DNA from: Firm-04 sp045600205
GTDB lineage: Bacteria > Bacillota > Clostridia > Oscillospirales > Ruminococcaceae
NCBI GenBank assembly: GCA_045600205.1
Contig: JAZRXM010000016.1
Coordinates: forward strand, 77,600 to 141,599
Direction of reading: 5' to 3'
DNA: 64,000 nucleotides
The position numbers and the translations under genes are program-made. This document shows positions 59,838 through 64,000 of this stretch, one piece after another. Under the pieces are notes generated by a model, which saw only the letters and a list, made by a program, of their open reading frames with translations, made no database searches and had not been told where the DNA came from. Numbering within the stretch: position 1 is the first letter of the stretch; each line of letters starts with the position of its first letter.

Positions 59838-60656
59838 TTATCTGCATTTTCCGCAGCGTTTGCAGCCGTTACAGCTGTTGTTGCGTTCACAATTCCGACA
59901 GCGGGGCTGCATCGGGATATTGGTATCCACCGGCGGAATCTGCAAGCCGGACCTGAGTGCCTGCAAGTGCTGATATGCTTTGCAGACATGGAAAATTTTA
60001 CCGTCTTTCCGGAAATAATTTCCGATGCCGACAAAATCAAACAGCACATGATTCTGCAAACATTCCTGATAAAGTGCCTGCACCCATTCGTAGTCCAGCG
60101 GGCGGTTGCCTTCGTAGTTTTCGCCGTCCACCAGTACCTTGCGGATTTGTCCTGTTTGCAGGTATTTTGCAAGCGTGATGCGCTCCAGCATGGGAGCACA
60201 CATGATGTTTTTCTCCTGAAACGGCAGTTCCAGTAGCAGCGGGATGCGCTCATCTGCGCGTTTTTGATTTTCTGCGGTAAAGCAAAGGCTCACATGGTCG
60301 TAGGCGGTACCCCAGTCCGCGGGCAGGCAGGTATCGACCCGCTCCGCACGTTTGGTTTGCAGCCAGAAATGCAAATCGGGACGCTGACGTATCATATCCC
60401 AGACCTCGCCGCGCCACGGGTCGGCATCTTCGAGGAAAAAATCGCTGGTGAGGCAAACGTGTACCGTGCTGCCTGACGGGATTTTATACTCGCCTGCGCG
60501 TGTTTTTTTCAGCGGTAGATTGAAATTGGTTTTGGTGCGGTAGATCTCACTGCCGTCCTTACCGCGCTGCGCATCCAGATAAAACATATAGCAGTGCAGA
60601 CAGCCCTCGCTGTACTTGCGGCAGCCGTGCCACGGATTCCAGATATGTTCCAGCAT
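59838..60656 (-). CDS. DUF5131 family protein (phage Gp37/Gp68-like)
   Basis: 272 aa from the ATG at 60656 (GGAGG 7 nt upstream). The start IWNPWHGCRKYSEGCLHCYMF holds the three-Cys pattern GCxxxSxGCxxCY of the family, which is related to radical SAM proteins. FWLQTKRAERV and VLVDGENYEGNRPLDYEWV match the usual middle. The tail has an extra Cys cluster (CRNC, CNGC, CGKC) that may bind a second metal. Many DUF5131 genes are carried by phages, but here the context is chromosomal. Reaction unknown. Confidence 0.8.
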   Translation of the reverse strand: MLEHIWNPWHGCRKYSEGCLHCYMFYLDAQRGKDGSEIYRTKTNFNLPLKKTRAGEYKIPSGSTVHVCLTSDFFLEDADPWRGEVWDMIRQRPDLHFWLQTKRAERVDTCLPADWGTAYDHVSLCFTAENQKRADERIPLLLELPFQEKNIMCAPMLERITLAKYLQTGQIRKVLVDGENYEGNRPLDYEWVQALYQECLQNHVLFDFVGIGNYFRKDGKIFHVCKAYQHLQALRSGLQIPPVDTNIPMQPRCRNCERNNSCNGCKRCGKCR

Positions 60657-60683
60657 TTGCGCACCTCCTGAGCGGCATTGCAA

Positions 60684-60712
60684 TTGACATACCGCGGATA
60701 AAATGGTACAAT
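60684..60712 (+). promoter_or_regulatory. Promoter before the broken GNAT gene
   Basis: TTGACA (60684-60689) and TACAAT (60707-60712), 17-bp spacer. It seems intact although the gene it serves is not. Confidence 0.65.
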
Positions 60713-60759
60713 GGTCGTATCAGAAAATAAACGCCAAACGGCGGAAAGCAGGGAACAAT

Positions 60760-60976
60760 ATGAACATCCGAGTGATGCAAATCAGCGATTACAATGCGCT
60801 GAAAGCCTGTGGCATCGTGAAAGCGGCATTGGTTGCCTTCTCGGATAATCAGACAGGCAATGCATTCTGGGAACGCATGGGCTTTACAGAGCGCAGGGGA
60901 TTTAGTCTACCGCAATCCGGCACTGGCGGAGATCAAATATCTGAAGCGTCAGCCTGACGAATCGGGTGCCGAATGA
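60760..60976 (+). pseudogene. GNAT acetyltransferase remnant (internal deletion plus frameshift)
   Basis: The frame starts MNIRVMQISDYNALKA, a typical GNAT start, then jumps directly to the family's C-terminal part IVKAALVAFSDNQTGNAFWERMGF. The middle, including the acetyl-CoA loop, is missing (about 80 residues). Near 60895 the frame breaks; in the shifted frame the expected tail DLVYRNPALAEIKYL continues to a stop at 60974-60976. The 3' part overlaps the end of the GyrI-like gene on the other strand. Confidence 0.8.
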
Positions 60977-61580
60977 CCGTTTTGAGCTTTTCGGGAGCCG
61001 TTTTACGTGGGTCACTCAGATAAATCTCGTGATGCTGCCGTGTATCGGAAAAATCAGGGATACAGCCCTGTTCTTGGATGTATTCGTGCATTTGCGCAAC
61101 GGTTGCGGGTTCATCATCGTATGGACCGCTGTGCATACACTGTACGCAAAGTCCCTCGTCAATGGTCAGAAATTCGACCTTTGAAAAATCGGATTTTTTC
61201 TGTTCGGTTGCAGATTGCACTGCCCACTCGAATTCTGCACGAGTGACAAAATCGGGCACACGAATGACGGAAACAAAGCGAAAATCCTCTTTGCGGGTAT
61301 AATCGACGCCATCTATGCCATCCTGTTGCCAGAAGCCCTCCGGCGGCGGCACCACAAAATCGAAATAGCCATCCATGCGGTGGTCGCCCATTTTGCTCAT
61401 TTTGATGGTGTACGCGATGCCGTAAAGCTGATTGAGGGTGGATTGATATTCTCCGTGGGGGTCATTGGGATTCCCTTTTCCGCGCACTGCAAGAAACTGC
61501 ATCGGCGGAATGGTGAGGATACAGGGCTTTTTTGCGGGCAGATAAAATTCACGATATTCTTTTTTGAAATCAAATGCCAT
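60933..61580 (-). CDS. GyrI-like small-molecule-binding protein
   Basis: 215 aa from the ATG at 61580 (AGGAGG 7 nt upstream). Start AFDFKKEYREFYLPAKKPCILTIPPMQFLAVRGKGNPN, and the middle EFLTIDEGLCVQCMHSGPYDDEPATVAQMHEYI are typical of the GyrI-like family that binds drugs and dyes in SHV2 domains without a DNA-binding part. A role in detoxification is possible. It overlaps the pseudogene on the opposite strand by 44 nt. Confidence 0.85.
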   Translation of the reverse strand: MAFDFKKEYREFYLPAKKPCILTIPPMQFLAVRGKGNPNDPHGEYQSTLNQLYGIAYTIKMSKMGDHRMDGYFDFVVPPPEGFWQQDGIDGVDYTRKEDFRFVSVIRVPDFVTRAEFEWAVQSATEQKKSDFSKVEFLTIDEGLCVQCMHSGPYDDEPATVAQMHEYIQEQGCIPDFSDTRQHHEIYLSDPRKTAPEKLKTVIRHPIRQADASDI

Positions 61581-61678
61581 TTGCTGACCTCCTTGGCTGT
61601 CACAAAAGCGGCAGGAACATCTGTTTGTATTTATTATACCGCAAAAAGGGAAAAATGTCAATCGGTTTTTGATTTGGC

Positions 61679-61707
61679 TTGACATTTCGTTGGGAATATG
61701 CTATAAT
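61679..61707 (+). promoter_or_regulatory. Promoter of the ABC-F leader
   Basis: Perfect consensus TTGACA (61679-61684), 17 bp, TATAAT (61702-61707). The RNA would start near 61714, about 250 nt before the ABC-F start. Confidence 0.88.
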
Positions 61708-61738
61708 GACTACAAATTCAGACGAAAGAGGTGTCAGG

Positions 61739-61750
61739 ATGAGAAAATAA
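61739..61750 (+). CDS. Three-codon upstream ORF (Met-Arg-Lys) in the ABC-F leader
   Basis: ATG AGA AAA TAA, with a good ribosome site AAAGAGGTG (61725-61733) 5 nt upstream. It begins about 25 nt into the predicted RNA. Ribosomes stalled here by an antibiotic could alter folding of the leader, as in known ABC-F attenuators. Confidence 0.6.
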   Translation: MRK

Positions 61751-61763
61751 TCTGCTTTTGATT

Positions 61764-61941
61764 GCATGAAACAGAATTGGATATGCGGGATTACGATACC
61801 CGTACTGTCGGTTCATGCTGCCAAAAGTGGATTATGTTTTTCATAACCTCTTTTTGTCTGTATTTTTGTGATATCATGTCTTTATGACGGGGTTATGTAG
61901 GCGTAATGGAACTGTTTGGCAGCAAACGGTTCTATTTTTTT
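61764..61941 (+). promoter_or_regulatory. Transcription attenuator of the ABC-F gene
   Basis: Terminator: GAACTGTTTG (61909-61918) with CAAACGGTTC (61923-61932), then T-rich 61933-61941. Antiterminator: TGCTGCCAAA (61816-61825) pairs perfectly over 10 bp with TTTGGCAGCA (61915-61924), which destroys the terminator. An early hairpin GCATGAA/TTCATGC (61764-61770 with 61812-61818) covers the start of the antiterminator arm. CATAACC/GGTTATG (61842-61848 and 61891-61898 region) gives a further helix. Together these make a three-state switch. Confidence 0.8.
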
Positions 61942-61961
61942 ACCCGTCAGGAGGAATGTAT

Positions 61962-63509
61962 ATGTCACAAATCAGCGTCAATCATCTGACGTTTCAATAC
62001 GATGGCAGTATTGACAATATTTTCGAAGATGTGTCGTTTTCAATTGATACCAACTGGAAACTCGGATTCCTGGGAAGAAACGGCAAAGGAAAAACAACCT
62101 TTTTACAGCTTTTGCTTGGAAAATACAGCTATCAGGGCAGCATCGAGGCATCTGTGCCTGTTGCGTATTTTCCGTATGTGCTGACAAATGAGCAAATGCA
62201 GATGACTGCTTCGGAATTTCTGGAAGATCTGAAACCGGACTGCGAATCATGGCGCGTCATCTGCGAACTTTCCGAGCTGCACGAGGACGCAGAATTGCTC
62301 TATCGTCCGTTTTGCTCGCTCAGTCTTGGCGAGCGCACCAAGGTTTTGCTGGCGGTGCTGTTTTCGGGCGAAAACGACTTTTTGCTGATTGATGAGCCGA
62401 CCAACCATCTTGACCAGAATGCGCGGGAAATCGTCAAGGAGTATCTTTCCTCGAAAAAAGGCTTTATTCTGGTATCCCATGACCGCGACCTGCTGGATGC
62501 CTGCATCGACCATGTGCTGGTGCTCAACCGTAAGACCATTGCAGTGCAGAACGGTAATTTTTCCAGTTGGTGGGAGAATAAGCAGTATCAGGATCAATTT
62601 GCGATTGCGGAAAACGAAAAGCATCGCAAGGAGATTCGTAAATTGCGCGAGGCGGCAAAGCGTACCGCGGACTGGGCAGACAAAAACGAGCGGACAAAAA
62701 TAGGCTTTGACCCCGTCAAGGAGCATGACCGCTGCATCAGTACCCGCTCATTTATCGGCGCAAAAACAAAGAAAATGCAGAGTCGCGTCAAGCAGATGGA
62801 AAAGCGCATCAGCGTGGAAATCAAGGAGAAAGAGGGGCTTTTGCAGGATCTGGAGGAAATTGCAGACCTGAAACTGACCAAGCTCGAACACCACAAGAAA
62901 ACACTCGTATATGCGCGCGATTTGAGCCTGCGATACGAGGACGCGGACAAAGCGGTATGCGCTCCGTTGACTTTTCAGATCGAGCAGGGCGACCGCGTGG
63001 CGTTACACGGCGCAAACGGCTGTGGAAAATCCACGCTGATTCGTAAAATATTGCAGCTTGTCGGTATGGATGACGGCAGAAGCGGAATCATTTTGCAGGA
63101 AAGCGGCATCTGTGAGGTCGCATCGGGACTTGTGGTGTCCTATGTCAATCAGGATACCTCAGGGCTTAGTGGCTCCATTCCTGCCTTCTGTGAAAGCCGC
63201 GGGCTGGACAGAAGTATGTTTTGCACGATTTTGCGGCAGCTCGATTTTGAACGCATACAGTTTGAAAAGAAAATCAGCGATTACTCTGAAGGACAGAAGA
63301 AAAAAGTATTGCTTGCGGCAAGTCTGCTGACGCCTGCCCATTTGTATATCTGGGATGAGCCGCTCAATTATATTGATGTTTTTTCGAGGATGCAGCTTGA
63401 AAAATTGCTGCTTTCGCATCAGCCGACCATGCTGTTTGTGGAGCATGATGTCCGTTTCCGTGAGCAAATTGCAACCAAGACCATTGCATTTGCAGAGCCG
63501 CAAGGCTGA
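61962..63509 (+). CDS. ABC-F ribosomal protection protein (Lsa/CplR-like)
   Basis: 515 aa from ATG 61962 (AGGAGG 7 nt upstream). Two ATPase domains and no membrane part: Walker A GRNGKGKTT (38-46), signature LSLGERTKV, Walker B LLIDEPTNHLD; second set GANGCGKST, YSEGQKKKV, YIWDEPLNYID. A linker of about 80 residues rich in Lys, Arg and Glu between the domains reaches the peptidyl transferase centre in this family. Proteins of this type free ribosomes from lincosamides, streptogramin A and pleuromutilins. The attenuator upstream supports antibiotic induction. Exact drug range is not readable from sequence. Confidence 0.9.
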   Translation: MSQISVNHLTFQYDGSIDNIFEDVSFSIDTNWKLGFLGRNGKGKTTFLQLLLGKYSYQGSIEASVPVAYFPYVLTNEQMQMTASEFLEDLKPDCESWRVICELSELHEDAELLYRPFCSLSLGERTKVLLAVLFSGENDFLLIDEPTNHLDQNAREIVKEYLSSKKGFILVSHDRDLLDACIDHVLVLNRKTIAVQNGNFSSWWENKQYQDQFAIAENEKHRKEIRKLREAAKRTADWADKNERTKIGFDPVKEHDRCISTRSFIGAKTKKMQSRVKQMEKRISVEIKEKEGLLQDLEEIADLKLTKLEHHKKTLVYARDLSLRYEDADKAVCAPLTFQIEQGDRVALHGANGCGKSTLIRKILQLVGMDDGRSGIILQESGICEVASGLVVSYVNQDTSGLSGSIPAFCESRGLDRSMFCTILRQLDFERIQFEKKISDYSEGQKKKVLLAASLLTPAHLYIWDEPLNYIDVFSRMQLEKLLLSHQPTMLFVEHDVRFREQIATKTIAFAEPQG

Positions 63510-63548
63510 TCGGTTCCAAAAGACTCGCTAAGGATACACGAATGCAGT

Positions 63549-63844
63549 ATGGCAAAAACAATTCTGCTGGCAGAGGATGACAGTCAGATTCGGGAAATGA
63601 TCGAGGACGACTTTACGCGGAACAGCAGCGGAGAATTACAGCTGATTTCTGCGAAAGACGGCAGCGAAGCGCTTGCGGAAACGGAGTGCGATACCGCTCC
63701 TGTTTCTGACGGCAAGGGGTCGTGAGGATGACATTCTCTACGGCTACGAGCTTGGCTGCGATGAATATATTGTGAAGCCGCGAACTCCTCCTGAACAAAA
63801 TCTGGGGTTATGAAGGAGAATATAATTACAACCGAGAACAATGA
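63549..63844 (+). pseudogene. Collapsed OmpR-type response regulator
   Basis: Three pieces of one gene lie in a row in different frames. First, MAKTILLAEDDSQIREMIEDDF, the start of a receiver domain with its acidic pair, ending at a TGA (63723-63725). Second, DDILYGYELGCDEYIVKP, the end of a receiver domain. Third, ELLLNKIWGYEGEYNYN, the end of a winged-helix output domain, stopping at 63842-63844. Everything between is lost. No partner kinase is seen. It lies between the ABC-F gene and the insertion element. Confidence 0.8.
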
Positions 63845-63881
63845 AACGGGTTTCACAAGAGTATATATGATAAAATAAAAC

Positions 63882-64000
63882 TGAGCCACTTTCCGCGAGA
63901 ATGATAATAAAAAATTGAGCCACCAAAGAAAATCCTGTATAATGAGAAGTAACAGCTCATGGTACAGGAGGGAACAGGAGTGGCAATTACAATGGATATC
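63882..64000 (+). mobile_element. Left end of an IS21-like element (cut by window edge)
   Basis: Two direct copies of TGAGCCAC (63882-63889 and 63916-63923) mark the multiple terminal repeats of IS21-type ends. TTGAGC (63915-63920) and TATAAT (63938-63943) form a promoter with a 17-bp spacer, leading to AGGAGGG and a GTG start at 63980. The remainder of the element lies outside the window. Confidence 0.6.
63980..64000 (+). CDS. Probable transposase (IstA-like), first seven codons
   Basis: GTG 63980, 6-7 nt after AGGAGGG, opens a frame that reads MAITMDI to the window end. Too short to identify by itself; the call rests on the IS21-like end in front of it. Confidence 0.4.

Noticed and set aside
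61692..61740. Riboswitch instead of an attenuator before the ABC-F gene
   Set aside because: No known aptamer core seen; upstream ORF plus mutually exclusive hairpins is explained by ribosome-mediated attenuation.

Overview
The window is a low-to-mid GC, tightly packed Firmicutes chromosome segment. Sporulation genes (spoIIIAF-AG-AH, a SigH-like sigma factor), a clostridial order of housekeeping genes, consensus TTGACA/TATAAT promoters with 17-bp spacers, and two secreted cellulases with Thr-rich linkers and dockerin modules point to a cellulolytic, cellulosome-forming Ruminococcus (Oscillospiraceae, of the R. champanellensis / R. flavefaciens kind). The genus is an inference from gene content; no 16S gene is present.

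Layout. (1) 1-13.7 kb, + strand: end of the spoIIIA operon, then asp23, nusB, a TsaD-like paralogue, xseA-xseB, ispA, dxs, tlyA, a C_GCAxxG protein, nadK, argR and recN, followed by ahcY and pnp. Many of these overlap or nearly touch, as in one or two long operons. (2) 13.8-16.3 kb, - strand: a fused FeoA-FeoB iron transporter behind a promoter that carries an inverted repeat. (3) 16.3-23.3 kb: complete F1Fo ATP synthase operon (atpI-like, B, E, F, H, A, G, D, C). The c subunit has two carboxylates in its ion site. (4) 23.3-26.5 kb: a membrane protein, a GH5 cellulase with dockerin, a 90-aa protein and a small lipoprotein. (5) 26.8-31.5 kb: str operon rpsL-rpsG-fusA-tuf. (6) 31.5-45.7 kb: division and cell wall (dcw) cluster mraZ-rsmH-ftsL-pbp-murE-mraY-ftsW-murG-murA-ftsQ-ftsZ, without murD, murC, murF or ftsA. 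Its promoter is flanked by tandem 10-bp repeats of MraZ-box design and its leader folds into a long hairpin.

(7) 45.9-51.2 kb: two DivIVA-like proteins (one only 56 aa), an orphan fumarase beta subunit, the sigma factor, a structured non-coding stretch, a double zinc-ribbon protein, a DUF1858 protein and a DUF4317 protein. (8) 51.2-57.7 kb, - strand: RqcH, an Old Yellow Enzyme relative, a GH9-CBM3c-dockerin cellulase and a GNAT acetyltransferase. (9) 57.8-61.6 kb: tRNA-Ser(CGA), a perR plus flavoredoxin-rubredoxin-rubrerythrin oxygen-defence operon, a DUF5131 protein, a broken GNAT gene and a GyrI-like protein. (10) 61.7-64 kb: an ABC-F ribosome-protection gene behind a 3-codon upstream ORF and a textbook terminator/antiterminator switch, a collapsed response-regulator pseudogene, and the left end of an IS21-like element that runs off the window.

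The best leads for new biology are the ABC-F attenuator, the MraZ-box-like arrays and leader hairpin before mraZ, the unassigned structured RNA after the sigma gene, the in-frame fusion of flavoredoxin-rubredoxin to rubrerythrin with an intact internal ribosome binding site, the mini-DivIVA gene beside ftsZ, and the two-carboxylate c subunit.
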